Assembly: GCF_014836885.1 (NCBI RefSeq)
Contig: NZ_JACSPY010000001.1
Coordinates: 272,330-336,329 of the forward strand
Length of the DNA: 64,000 nucleotides
Origin: Brevibacterium gallinarum
GTDB lineage: Bacteria > Actinomycetota > Actinomycetes > Actinomycetales > Brevibacteriaceae
Direction: 5' to 3'
Shown here: positions 46,154-55,071 of the stretch, piece after piece
How the letters are laid out: each line of letters begins with the position of its first letter
Numbering within the stretch: the first letter of the stretch is position 1
The notes under the pieces: generated by a model
The model's input: only the letters and a program-made list of their open reading frames with translations
Told to the model about the DNA's origin: nothing
Databases searched by the model: none
Made by a program: the position numbers and the translations under genes

Positions 46154-47518
46154 TCAGCTGTCGAACAGCGACTGGCCGATATAGCCGCCCTCCGCGGTGC
46201 CGGGCGGGATCGCGAAGATCGCCGAGCCGGTGTGCTTGAGGTACTCCGAGAGGGCGTCCTCGCGGGCGAGCCGGTTCTGGATCGGGATGAAGCCGGTGCG
46301 CGGATCGGAGACGAAGGCGATGAAGAACAGGCCGGCGTCGATATTGCCCTGCGCATCGGTGCCATCAGCGTAGTTGTAGCCGCGGCGCAGCATCGCCGCC
46401 CCGCCGTTCTGGGACGGGTGGGCGAGGCGGACGTGGGCATCGGTCGCGATCACCGGCTGGTTGTTCGACCCGGGCATGTCGAAGTCCGGGGCATCGAACT
46501 CGCCTCCGCCGGACAGCGGAGCGCCGTCGCGCTTGGTGCGCCCGAAGATCGCCTCCTGGCCGCCGAGCGGTTCCCGGTCCCAGGTCTCTAAGATCATCCG
46601 GATGCGGCGGGCGCACAGATACGAACCGCCGTCCATCCAGGAGCCGTCGCGCACCCACACGTGCTCATCGAGGCGGTCGGTCTCCTCAGCCATGATGTTG
46701 GCGGTGCCGTCCTTGAAGCCGAAGAGGTTGCGCGGGGTCTCCTGCGCCTGCGAGGTCGAGGAGGTGCGGCCGAAGCCCAACTGCATCCACTTCGTCGACA
46801 CCGTTCCGAAGCCCAGCCGAATGAGATTGCGCACCGCATGCACGGCGACCTGCGGGTCATCAGCGCAGGCCTGAATGCACAGATCGCCGTTGCAGCGCTG
46901 CTCATCGAGCACATCGGCCGGGAAGTGCGGCATCTCAACGAGCGCCTCGGGCAGCTTGTCCTTGAGCCCGAACCGGTCCTTGCCCTCGGCGTCGACGAAC
47001 AGCGAGCGGCCGAAGCCGATCGTGATCGTCAGATGCCCCGGTGTTAAGCCGAAGGCCTCGCCGGTGTCTTCGGGCGGGGCGTGGTAGCTGCCGCCGTCGA
47101 ACCCGCCCTCGGTGGTCTCCTGCCCGCGGGTCATCCGGGCCGCTGCTGCCGTCCAGTCCTTGAGGAGGAGTCTGAGCTCATCGACGCTGTCGGTGGTGAC
47201 GTTGAGCCCGGCGAAGCACATCCGGTCCTGGGCCGGGGTGGTGATGCCGGCCTGATGCTCGCCGTAGAACTCGACGATCTGGTCCTCCGGGCGCGGGCCA
47301 GAGCGGGCCTCGGCAGCGCCGCGGCCGAACCAGCCCAGTGCCCCGGCGCCGGCTGCCGTGGCGGCAGTCGCGGCGCCGAAGCCGAGCGCGGCCCGCCGCG
47401 AGATCCCGCGGCGCGGCTGGGAGGTGCCGACCGCCTCGGGGCCGGTGCCCGAGGCGTGGCCGGCACCCGAGGTGGGACCCGCACCTGAGGTGGGGGAGGA
47501 GCGGGTGGGCGGGGTCAT
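46154..47518 (-). CDS. efeB: Dyp-type haem peroxidase / deferrochelatase EfeB
   Basis: 454 residues exported by Tat (RRGISRRAALGFGAATAATAAGAG). DyP signature GFKDGTANI with the distal Asp, and a haem-ligand histidine likely in HVRLAHPSQNGG. In EfeUOB systems it oxidises Fe2+ or handles haem iron for import. The N-terminus ahead of the twin Arg is a 6-residue repeat (PTSGAG, PTSGAG, HASGTG, PEAVGT), encoded by an 18-bp CCCGAGG array at 47430-47500. Start overlaps the efeO stop by 4 bp. Confidence 0.93.
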   Translation of the reverse strand: MTPPTRSSPTSGAGPTSGAGHASGTGPEAVGTSQPRRGISRRAALGFGAATAATAAGAGALGWFGRGAAEARSGPRPEDQIVEFYGEHQAGITTPAQDRMCFAGLNVTTDSVDELRLLLKDWTAAAARMTRGQETTEGGFDGGSYHAPPEDTGEAFGLTPGHLTITIGFGRSLFVDAEGKDRFGLKDKLPEALVEMPHFPADVLDEQRCNGDLCIQACADDPQVAVHAVRNLIRLGFGTVSTKWMQLGFGRTSSTSQAQETPRNLFGFKDGTANIMAEETDRLDEHVWVRDGSWMDGGSYLCARRIRMILETWDREPLGGQEAIFGRTKRDGAPLSGGGEFDAPDFDMPGSNNQPVIATDAHVRLAHPSQNGGAAMLRRGYNYADGTDAQGNIDAGLFFIAFVSDPRTGFIPIQNRLAREDALSEYLKHTGSAIFAIPPGTAEGGYIGQSLFDS

Positions 47519-48729
47519 TCGATGACCTTCTCCGTCACCTGGCTCAGCGGCTCGGACAGGGCGTTGACGGCGTCGGAGAGCTCCTTGACCTCGTCCTTGC
47601 TCAGCTCGGTGTAGAGCTTGAAGCCCTCGCCCTTCTTGTGCTGGTCGAGCAGCGTCTGCAGCTTGTCGAAGCGCACCGTGAGCTTCTCCGAGAGGTCCTG
47701 ATCGCGCTTGTCGAGCAGCGGCTTGAGGTTCTCATACGCGATGCGGGCGCCGTCGACGTTGGCTTGGAAGTCCCACAGGTCGGTGTGCGACCAGAACTCC
47801 TCCTCGCCGGTGACCTTGCCGGTGGCGACCTCGTCGAGGAGCTCCTTGGCGCCGTTGGAGAGCTGGTCGGCAGTGAAGTCCATGTTCCGGGTGCGGTCGT
47901 AGAGGGTCTTAGTGTCGGCGACGAGCTTGTCGGCGATCTGTGTGCGCTCCTCATCGCTCATCGGCTGGTACTCACCGGAGTCCGAACCGCCGGCGGTATC
48001 AGCGCCGGTGCCTTCGGCACCCTTCTGCGGCGGCCACAGGTCCTTTTCGATGCGGTGCCAGCCGGTCCACTCCTGGCCCTCTTCGAGGTCAGCCTCGCGG
48101 GCGTCGAGCTGTGGGTCGAGATCGCCGAACGATTCGGCGACCGGTTCGATGCGCTCCCAGTGCATGCGCACTGCGGCGTAGAGCTTGCGGGCGGCATCGT
48201 CGTCACCGGCCTTGTACTTCTTCGCGAAGTCCTCGGTGCCGGTCATGAGCTGCTCGGTCTGGTCCTTGACGTAGGCGGAGTACTGCGCGGTGGCCTCATC
48301 CTTGAGCTTCTGGTCATCAGCCGAGACTTCGGCTCCGCCGCCTTCGGCCTTGGTGACGGTGAAATCGCCGCGGATGCCGTCGCCGACCATGCCGGGCTTG
48401 CAGGCGGTGAAGTACTTGCCCTCCGGGGCGGTGACGGTCAGGTCGCGGCTCAGGCCCGGGCCGATGTTCTCGACCTCGCCGATGATGCGCAGACCGTCCT
48501 CGCCGAGCAGGTAGAACTCCGTGACCTGGGAGCCGGTGTTCTCGACCGTGAACCGGATGGTGCCTGCTGGTGCCTCGGTGGCGGCGACCTGGCATTCCTT
48601 CTCGCTGGAGGTGACGGCGATCCGGTCGGAGCCGCTGGCATCTGAGGGGTTGTTGGGTTCGCAGCCGGTGAGCAGCAGCGCGCCGAGGCCGGCGGCAGCG
48701 GCGGGCAGGAGGATGTGACGACGGTTCAT
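47515..48729 (-). CDS. efeO: iron uptake lipoprotein EfeO
   Basis: 404 residues. Signal peptide with lipobox LLTGC (Cys about 23). N-terminal cupredoxin-like domain (SEKECQVAATEAPAGTIRFTVENTGSQVTEFYLL...CKPGM), then the M75 domain with HxxE in MHWERIEPVAESFGDLDPQLDARE. It binds iron outside the cell and passes it to EfeU. GAAGGA precedes ATG 48729. Middle gene of efeUOB. Confidence 0.94.
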   Translation of the reverse strand: MNRRHILLPAAAAGLGALLLTGCEPNNPSDASGSDRIAVTSSEKECQVAATEAPAGTIRFTVENTGSQVTEFYLLGEDGLRIIGEVENIGPGLSRDLTVTAPEGKYFTACKPGMVGDGIRGDFTVTKAEGGGAEVSADDQKLKDEATAQYSAYVKDQTEQLMTGTEDFAKKYKAGDDDAARKLYAAVRMHWERIEPVAESFGDLDPQLDAREADLEEGQEWTGWHRIEKDLWPPQKGAEGTGADTAGGSDSGEYQPMSDEERTQIADKLVADTKTLYDRTRNMDFTADQLSNGAKELLDEVATGKVTGEEEFWSHTDLWDFQANVDGARIAYENLKPLLDKRDQDLSEKLTVRFDKLQTLLDQHKKGEGFKLYTELSKDEVKELSDAVNALSEPLSQVTEKVIE

Positions 48730-48785
48730 GGTGTCCTTCAGGCAGAATGCGGGCAGGTCGGAGTGAGGCTGTGGTGGGCCGCCGG

Positions 48786-49640
48786 TCAGGCGGTCGCGGG
48801 CACGGCGGCAGGTGCCGGGGTGCGGGGTCTGTGGCGGACCCGGGCGATGAAGATCGGCATGACGATGCCGACGTAGGTCCACCAGGCGATGAGCTCCAGC
48901 CATGTGGTGGCCGGGGAGAAGTTGAAGACGCCCTTGAGCAGGGTGCCGTACCAGCTGGTCGGCGGGATGGCATGTGAGACGTCGAAGGCCAGAGCGTGCA
49001 GGCCGGGCAGGATACCGGCCTCCTGCAGGTCGTGGATGCCGTAGGCGAGCACGCCGGCGGCGATGATGATGAGGAACCCACCGGTGATGGTGAAGAACTT
49101 CCCGAGGTTGATGCGGATGAGCCCCCGGGTGATGAGCCAGGCGAGCACAACGGCAACCGCGATGCCGACAAGTGCCGCACCGACGGCAGACCAGGCGGCA
49201 GCCACGCCGCTGGTGGCCGAGCGGGTGGCCGCCCACAGGAACAGGGTGGTCTCCAGGCCCTCGCGGCCGACGGACAGCGCACCGACGAGGATCAGTCCCC
49301 AGGCGGACCCTTCGAGGGCGCGCTCGAGATCGGATTCGAGACTGCCTTTGAGGTTGCGGGCGGTGGCGGCCATCCAGAACACCATCCAGGTGACGAAGCC
49401 GACGGCGATGATCGACAGCGAACCGCCGAGCGCCTCCTGTGCCTCAAAGGTCAGGGTTGAGGGGCCGAAGGTGAGGATCGCGCCGAAGACAACGGAGACG
49501 GTGATCGCGATGCCGATGCCGATCCACATGAGCCCGATCGCGCGGGTGTGCCCGATCCGGCGGAGGTAGCCGATGAGGATCCCGACGATGAGCGCGGCCT
49601 CCAGGCCCTCGCGCAGGCCGATGAGGAAGTTCTGCAGCAT
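48786..49640 (-). CDS. efeU: ferrous/ferric iron permease EfeU (FTR1 family)
   Basis: 284 residues, seven membrane segments, both REGLE iron motifs (LREGLEAALIVGIL at the N-terminus and REGLETTLFLW mid-protein). Start set at MLQNFLIGLREGL, the normal N-terminus; the open frame upstream is not used. First gene of efeUOB, downstream of a DtxR/IdeR-like box. Confidence 0.95.
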   Translation of the reverse strand: MLQNFLIGLREGLEAALIVGILIGYLRRIGHTRAIGLMWIGIGIAITVSVVFGAILTFGPSTLTFEAQEALGGSLSIIAVGFVTWMVFWMAATARNLKGSLESDLERALEGSAWGLILVGALSVGREGLETTLFLWAATRSATSGVAAAWSAVGAALVGIAVAVVLAWLITRGLIRINLGKFFTITGGFLIIIAAGVLAYGIHDLQEAGILPGLHALAFDVSHAIPPTSWYGTLLKGVFNFSPATTWLELIAWWTYVGIVMPIFIARVRHRPRTPAPAAVPATA

Positions 49641-49753
49641 GGCGGTGCTTCTTTCTCCTGACACCCGGCCGGCGCACAGACTGCAGAAGATGTGCCGGAA
49701 AGGGCCGGCGCATGATCGACAGCGACTCGGCGGCATCGGTCAGACTTAACTAA

Positions 49754-49772
49754 TGAGGTAAGGCTAAGCTCA
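49754..49772 (-). promoter_or_regulatory. DtxR/IdeR-type iron box upstream of efeUOB
   Basis: TGAGGTAAGGCTAAGCTCA matches the iron box TTAGGTTAGGCTAACCTAA at 15 of 19 positions and is near-palindromic. It lies 114 bp upstream of efeU, as expected for iron-dependent repression. Confidence 0.75.
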
Positions 49773-49821
49773 TGTTCATTCAATTGTCCAGCTGAATGAG
49801 GTGTGACGCCGCTCACGCATG

Positions 49822-49858
49822 CGAAAGGCCGGCCGCAGAAGCTGCGACCGGCCTTTCG
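49822..49858 (-). terminator. hairpin after the CoA-lyase-like gene
   Basis: CGAAAGGCCGG...CCGGCCTTTCG with an inner CGCAG/CTGCG stem, one mismatch and an AAG loop, just past the stop at 49869. Confidence 0.6.
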
Positions 49859-49868
49859 GCAGTGGCGA

Positions 49869-50720
49869 TCAGGCGTTCCAGAGGCCGTAGGAATCGGCCA
49901 GCTGGGCGATCTTCTTCGCGCGTGCCAGGCGGGGCAGGTAGGAGCCGTCGACGATGTCGTCGGTGCTCTCGGCCTCGGCGAGCATATTGCGCGCCCATGC
50001 GCGGTCGTCCTCGCTCGGCGCCAAGGCCGTGTTGAGCGTCTGGATCTGGTCGGTGTCGATGACGAGCTTGCCGGTCATGCCCATCTTCATCGTCCACGAG
50101 CAGTCCTCGGTCACCTGGTCGGTGTCGGCGCCGACCGGGCTCGGCCCGTCGATCGCGCCGGGCAGCCCGCCCACGCGGGTGGCGATCACGAGGCGGGAGC
50201 GGGCATAGGCCAAGGCGATCGGGTCATCGGCGACACCGGTGTCCTTGCGGAAGTCATTGGTGCCCAGTGCCAGCCGGAAAGTGCCCGGCGCCTCGGCGAT
50301 GCGGGTGGCGTTCTCGATCCCGCGGGCGGTCTCGATGAGCGCGAGCACCGGCACGCCGGCTCCGGCGCGCATGGCGGTGTAGGTGACCTGTTCAGGGCGT
50401 TCGGTGTTGGGCAGTATGACGCCGCGCAGGCCCGGGGTGCCGTTGAGGGCGGCGAGGTCGTCCTCCCACTCCTGGGTGCCCATCGAGTTGACACGCACCC
50501 AGCCGCCCATGCCGTTGTCCAGCGCGGCGACGACGTTGTCGCGGGCCAGGCCCTTCTTGTCGGCAGGGACGGCGGCTTCCATGTCGTAGATGAGTGAATC
50601 GGCTTCCGAGGTCTGCGCGGCCTCGAAGGTCTCCTTCTTGGCGGCATTGATGAGCAGCCAGGAGCGGCTGAGCTTTGCTGGAAGGGACGCGGCGCGCGTG
50701 TTGCGCAGAGAGTGAGCCAT
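49869..50720 (-). CDS. HpcH/HpaI aldolase / citrate-lyase-beta-like CoA ester lyase
   Basis: 283 residues of the CitE-like fold: RSWLLINAAKKETFEAAQTSEADSLIYDMEAAV (Asp/Glu metal site), VRVNSMGTQEWEDDL, LIETARGIENA and LALGTNDFRKDTG. Family members cleave malyl- or citramalyl-CoA; the substrate here is not known. TAGACT ends 7 nt before ATG 50720, hence a leaderless start. Confidence 0.85.
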   Translation of the reverse strand: MAHSLRNTRAASLPAKLSRSWLLINAAKKETFEAAQTSEADSLIYDMEAAVPADKKGLARDNVVAALDNGMGGWVRVNSMGTQEWEDDLAALNGTPGLRGVILPNTERPEQVTYTAMRAGAGVPVLALIETARGIENATRIAEAPGTFRLALGTNDFRKDTGVADDPIALAYARSRLVIATRVGGLPGAIDGPSPVGADTDQVTEDCSWTMKMGMTGKLVIDTDQIQTLNTALAPSEDDRAWARNMLAEAESTDDIVDGSYLPRLARAKKIAQLADSYGLWNA

Positions 50721-50850
50721 GCAGGTGAGTCTACGAAGCAAATGCGCGTCGGTCACTTCCCCAGCGCACCGTGTTCAGGATGCAAGACGGCAAGTCGTCA
50801 TATGAGACGCGTTCATAGGGTGGCAGTGAGCTACGCGAGGAAGGATCCCC

Positions 50851-51894
50851 ATGACGACGCACAAGATCGCAGTGATGCCCGGCGACGGAATCGGCACCGA
50901 AGTCGTGCCCGAGGGCCTCAAAGTCCTCAACCGGGCGATCGAGGCCGCCGGCGAGCCCGTCACCCTCGACACCACCACCTTCGAGGCATCGGCCCGCCGC
51001 TGGCACGAGACCGGTGAGACCCTCACCGATGACGAACTCTCCCAGCTGCGCGACTACGACGCGATCTACTTCGGCGCCTGCGGCGACCCATCGGTGCCCT
51101 CCGGTGTGCTCGAACGCGGCATCATCCTCAAGATGCGCTTCGGCCTCGAACACGCTGTCAACCTGCGGCCCTCGAAGTTCTACGCAGGAGCCCGCTCGCC
51201 GCTGGCTGAGCCCGGCGACATCGACTTCCTCGTCGTGCGCGAAGGCACCGAGGGCTCCTACACCGGCCAGGGCGGCAACCTGCGCCAGGACACCGTCCAC
51301 GAAGTCGCCACCGAAGTCTCGGTCAACACCTGGTACGGCGTCGAGCGCACCGTGCGCTTCGCCTTCGCCAAGGCCCGGGCCAGGAATAAGAAGCTCACCT
51401 ACGTGCACAAGCACAACGTCATGGTCCACGCCGGGCATCTGTGGCGCCGAGTCGTCGAACACGTCGCCGCCGACTACCCCGAGGTGACCGTCAACTACGA
51501 GCACACCGACGCGTGCACCATCTACATGGTCACCGACCCGGGCCGCTACGACGTCATCGTCACCGACAACCTCTTCGGCGACATCCTCACCGACCTCGCC
51601 GCAGCCGTCACCGGCGGCATCGGCCTGGCCGCCTCCGGCAACCTCAACGTCGAAGGCACCGCCCCGAGCCTGTTCGAGCCGATCCACGGCTCGGCCCCGG
51701 ACATCGCCGGGCAGGGCATCGCCGACCCGACCGCCGCGATCCTCTCGGCAGCCCTCATGGCCGAGACCCTCGGCATGGAGGTCGTGGCGAAGTCCATCCA
51801 GACCGCCGTCGAAGCCGACCTCGCCGAACGCGGCGAGGCCAAGCGCACCACAGCAGAGGTCGGCGACGCGATCGCCGCCCGGATCGGCGGCTGA
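50851..51894 (+). CDS. leuB: 3-isopropylmalate dehydrogenase
   Basis: Oxidative decarboxylation in leucine synthesis. 347 residues: MPGDGIGTEVVPEGLKVL, PSGVLERGIILKMRFGLEHAVNLRPSKFY, VREGTEGSYTGQGG, VTDNLFGDILTDLAAAVTGGIGLA (Mg2+ ligands) and EPIHGSAPDIAGQGIADPTAAILS. GAGGAAGGA precedes the ATG. It is followed 110 bp later by ilvE, so two branched-chain genes sit together. Confidence 0.96.
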   Translation: MTTHKIAVMPGDGIGTEVVPEGLKVLNRAIEAAGEPVTLDTTTFEASARRWHETGETLTDDELSQLRDYDAIYFGACGDPSVPSGVLERGIILKMRFGLEHAVNLRPSKFYAGARSPLAEPGDIDFLVVREGTEGSYTGQGGNLRQDTVHEVATEVSVNTWYGVERTVRFAFAKARARNKKLTYVHKHNVMVHAGHLWRRVVEHVAADYPEVTVNYEHTDACTIYMVTDPGRYDVIVTDNLFGDILTDLAAAVTGGIGLAASGNLNVEGTAPSLFEPIHGSAPDIAGQGIADPTAAILSAALMAETLGMEVVAKSIQTAVEADLAERGEAKRTTAEVGDAIAARIGG

Positions 51895-51949
51895 GGCCCA
51901 GCCACCGCCTCGGGAGCGGGCCGATGCCATAACCTAGGAGACGAGGCGC

Positions 51950-51955
51950 TACAGT
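51950..51955 (+). promoter_or_regulatory. putative -10 box of ilvE
   Basis: TACAGT. Transcription from about 51962 gives a leader near 43 nt and rules out the earlier GTG at 51954 as start. A CCTCGGGAGCGG repeat copy lies just upstream (51909). Confidence 0.45.
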
Positions 51956-52004
51956 GTGCCTCATCCCACATGACGTTGAGCACCAGACGAATCGGAAAGC
52001 GACG

Positions 52005-53102
52005 ATGACTGAATTTCAGATTCTGAAGAACATGCAGCCGGCTCCGGAGCTGGTGCGAGAGGCGATCAAGGAGAAGCCTGGCTTCGGCGAGCACTTCACC
52101 GACCACCTGTCGCACATCCGCTTCACGCGCGACCAGGGCTGGCACGCCCACACCGTCAAGCCCTACGGTCCGATCATCCTCGACCCGGCCGCTGCGGTCT
52201 TCCACTATGCGCAGGAGATCTTCGAGGGTCTCAAGGCCTACCGGCACGCCGACGGTTCGATTTGGACGTTCCGCCCGCAGCTCAACGCCGCCCGGCTCGC
52301 TCGCTCCGCCGAGCGGATCGCCCTGCCGCAGCTGAGCGAGGAGGACTTCCTCGCCTCGCTGTCCGAGCTCGTCACAGTGGATGCCGCCTGGGTGTCGGCG
52401 CCGAAGAACGATCTCGATGAGGTGTCGCTGTACCTGCGGCCGTTCATGATCGCCTCCGAGCGGTTCCTCGGGGTGCGCTCCAGCCACGAGGTCGACTACT
52501 ACGTCATCGCCTCGCCGGCCGGCCCGTACTTCTCCGGCGGCATCAAGCCGGTGTCGATCTGGCTGTCGCGCACCCTCAAGCGCGCCAGCGCCGGCGGGAC
52601 CGGATTCGCCAAGTGCGGCGGCAACTATGCCGCCTCGTTGGCCGCCGGTGACGAGGCTGCGGCCAATGGCTGCCAGCAGGTGCTGTTCACCGACGCGGCC
52701 GAGGGCAAGTACCTCGAAGAGCTCGGCGGCATGAACCTCATGCTCGTCACCAGCGACAACACCCTCATCACCCCGGAGCTCGGCGACTCGATCCTCGACG
52801 GCGTCACCCGCCGGTCGGTGCTCGAACTCGCCCCGCAGCTGGGGCTCCGTGTCGAAGAGCGCAAGATCGAACTGGCCGAGTGGCGCGAGCGCCACGCCGC
52901 CGGTGAGATCGTCGAGGCGTTCGCCTGCGGCACCGCTGCCGTCGTCACCCCGATCGGCAAGCTCGTCTCCGATGACTTCACCATCGACCACGGCGAGGAG
53001 CCCGGCGAGATCACGATGTCGCTGCGCAAGACGCTGCTCGACATCCAGTACGGCCGCGCCGAGGACACCTACGGCTGGCTGTACAAGCTCGCCGACGGCT
53101 GA
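52005..53102 (+). CDS. ilvE: branched-chain amino acid aminotransferase
   Basis: PLP class IV aminotransferase making Leu, Ile and Val. 365 residues: FTDHLSHIRFTRDQGWH, LDPAAAVFHYAQEIFEGLKAYRHADG, PLP lysine in GGTGFAKCGGNYAAS, ELGGMNLML and AFACGTAAVVTPIGKL. ATG 52005 is used (MTEFQILKN). Confidence 0.96.
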   Translation: MTEFQILKNMQPAPELVREAIKEKPGFGEHFTDHLSHIRFTRDQGWHAHTVKPYGPIILDPAAAVFHYAQEIFEGLKAYRHADGSIWTFRPQLNAARLARSAERIALPQLSEEDFLASLSELVTVDAAWVSAPKNDLDEVSLYLRPFMIASERFLGVRSSHEVDYYVIASPAGPYFSGGIKPVSIWLSRTLKRASAGGTGFAKCGGNYAASLAAGDEAAANGCQQVLFTDAAEGKYLEELGGMNLMLVTSDNTLITPELGDSILDGVTRRSVLELAPQLGLRVEERKIELAEWRERHAAGEIVEAFACGTAAVVTPIGKLVSDDFTIDHGEEPGEITMSLRKTLLDIQYGRAEDTYGWLYKLADG

Positions 53103-53515
53103 GCCGGGGTTTCCCTGGTCAGGGCTGCGGAGTCGAGGCTGGTGTCTGGGTCTTAAGGGTCGTCCTTGGTCATGGTGAGTCGTCCCGGGTGAGGGCGAGG
53201 GATCTCTGCTGATGGCGTGCGGCCCTTGGTGACAACAGGCCGTCCCAGGTGATGGCGAGCGGTCCCTGGCGACCGCAAGCCGCCCCTGGTGAAAGTTAGT
53301 AAAGCTGTTCATGGTTTCGAGGCCCTAAACCATGAACAGCTTTACTAACTTTTCAGTCCAGCCCGCCGCAGCCGGCCGCGGCCGGCCCCGCGCGTCGCTC
53401 CGGCCCCCGGCCTCACTCCGGCCCCGCGCCCCACTCCACCCGCCACACCTCAGCCCCTGCACCTCGCCCACCACCCCTTTTGCTCAGACCTGTGCAAAAG
53501 AGTACGATTCGCCTC
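53103..53515. repeat. ilvE-MFS intergenic region: 20-bp array plus long hairpin
   Basis: No gene. About seven degenerate 20-bp units (type GTCGTCCCGGGTGAGGGCGA) run from 53159 to about 53290 at exact 20-bp steps. They are followed at once by a 26-bp perfect inverted repeat (53292-53317 with 53327-53352, 9-nt loop), which is AT-richer than its surroundings. Confidence 0.75.
53292..53352 (+). terminator. 26-bp perfect hairpin
   Basis: Arms begin AAAGTTAGTAAAGC and end ACTAACTTT, with loop CGAGGCCCT. TTTT directly follows the right arm, so it could terminate ilvE transcription. Such a long, AT-rich perfect palindrome is otherwise unusual in this genome. Confidence 0.65.
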
Positions 53516-54913
53516 ATGCCGATCACCCATGACCGCGCCACCGCCCCGGAGGCGCCGACAGCAGACGAAGTCCTCGCCACCCTGCCGTGGAAGTGGCACA
53601 CGCAGGGCGCCATCTTCCTCATCGGCGGCCTGGGCTTCATGTTCGACGCCTGGGACGTCGCCCTCAACGGCTTCCTCATCCCACTGCTGTCCGACCACTG
53701 GAACCTCAGCATCGGCCAGGCCGCCTGGATCGCCACCGCCAACCTCATCGGCATGGCGCTCGGCGCAGTCGTGTGGGGTGGCATCGCCGACCGCATCGGC
53801 CGCAAACGCGCCTTCACACTGACCCTGCTGTTCTTCTCCCTGTTCACCATCGCCGGCGCCTTCGCCCCGAACATCGGCCTGTTCCTCGTCTTCCGCTTCC
53901 TCGCAGGCTTCGGCCTGGGCGGGGCGATCCCGGTCGACTATGCGCTCGTCGGCGAGTTCACCCCGCGCAAGCACCGCGGCCGCGTGCTCACTGCCATGGA
54001 CGGCTGGTGGCCGGTCGGCGTGACCCTGTGCGCCTTCGTCTCCGCCTGGATCCTCGGCTTCGGCGACTGGCGGCACATCATGCTCGTCATGGTGCTGCCG
54101 GCCCTGCTCATCGTCTTCGTGCGCCTCTTCATCCCCGAATCGCCCAAGTACCTCATGGCCGCCGGCCGCCGCGACGAAGCCGACGCCGTGCTCGCCCGCC
54201 TCGTCGAGCGCACCGGCAGCCCGGTCACCGAATGGCGCCACGACGCCATCGAACCGCTGCCCCCGCGCAAGGGCCTGGCCGAATCGCTCTCGGCGGCCTC
54301 CGGGCAGATCGCCGAACTGTGGCGCTACTCCAGCCGCATCACCATCACCGCCTGGCTGCTGTTCGTCTCCGTGCTGCTGCTGTACTACGCGGCCCTGACC
54401 TGGCTGCCGAAGATCCTGCGCGAACAGGGCCTCGGCGACCAGGCCGCCTTCCTCGTCACCGGCCAGATGACCGCGATCGGCATCCTCGGCGTCATCGTCT
54501 CCGTCGTCCTCATCGAAACCACCGGCCGCAAGTGGATGCTCGGCACCACCTCGCTGGTGGCCGCCGCGGCCCTCGTCGTCTTCGCCATCGCGCTGGGCCA
54601 GTCCGGCACCGAGCTCAACCTGCTCGCCAAGGTCAGCATCCTCGCCTTCGGCTTCTTCATCCAGATGGCCGTCCCGGCGCTGTACACCTACGTCTCCGAG
54701 CTCTACCCCACCCGCCTGCGCGGCTCCGGCTTCGGCTGGGCGTCCTCGGCCTCCCGGGTGGCCACCGGCATCGCGCCGATGATCTTCGGCTCCATCATGT
54801 GGCCGCTGCTCGGCCTGACCTGGACGTTCGTCCTCACCGGCGCGCTCGCCGTCATCGCCGTGACGGTGATGGCCCTCTTCGCCCATGAGACCACCGGCCG
54901 GGAAGTCGGCTGA
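53516..54913 (+). CDS. MFS transporter
   Basis: 465 residues, 12 membrane segments. The motif between helices 2 and 3 is GGIADRIGRKRAF, with TPRKHRGRVLTAMDGWWPVG after helix 4 and PESPKYLMAAGRRDEADAVLARL in the central loop. This is the sugar-porter/SV2-like style that also includes aromatic-acid carriers. Substrate unknown. TACGAT (53503-53508) ends 7 nt before ATG 53516, so translation is probably leaderless and the longer frame from 53480 is not used. Confidence 0.88.
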   Translation: MPITHDRATAPEAPTADEVLATLPWKWHTQGAIFLIGGLGFMFDAWDVALNGFLIPLLSDHWNLSIGQAAWIATANLIGMALGAVVWGGIADRIGRKRAFTLTLLFFSLFTIAGAFAPNIGLFLVFRFLAGFGLGGAIPVDYALVGEFTPRKHRGRVLTAMDGWWPVGVTLCAFVSAWILGFGDWRHIMLVMVLPALLIVFVRLFIPESPKYLMAAGRRDEADAVLARLVERTGSPVTEWRHDAIEPLPPRKGLAESLSAASGQIAELWRYSSRITITAWLLFVSVLLLYYAALTWLPKILREQGLGDQAAFLVTGQMTAIGILGVIVSVVLIETTGRKWMLGTTSLVAAAALVVFAIALGQSGTELNLLAKVSILAFGFFIQMAVPALYTYVSELYPTRLRGSGFGWASSASRVATGIAPMIFGSIMWPLLGLTWTFVLTGALAVIAVTVMALFAHETTGREVG

Positions 54914-54918
54914 CCGCG

Positions 54919-55020
54919 CCCGAGGTGTGGGTGCTGTGCCCGAGGTGTGGGCCCCGTGTCCGAGGTGCGGGCTGCGTGTCCGAGGCGTGGGTTCCGCTCC
55001 CGAGGTGCGTTCCGCCTCGG
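54919..55020. repeat. 20-bp tandem CCCGAGG array, intergenic
   Basis: Units begin at 54919, 54939, 54959, 54979 and 54999 (each C/T-CCGAGGTG or GGCG), then an inverse GCCTCGG at 55013. Lies between the MFS gene and the lipoate ligase. Confidence 0.85.
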
Positions 55021-55071
55021 CTGTGGCCGGCACCACAGCAGGATGGGGCCGATGCGCGATAGCGTGGGAAC

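Noticed and set aside
54919..55020. CRISPR-like array
   Set aside because: Units repeat every 20 bp with no unique spacers; it is a degenerate tandem repeat of the dispersed motif.
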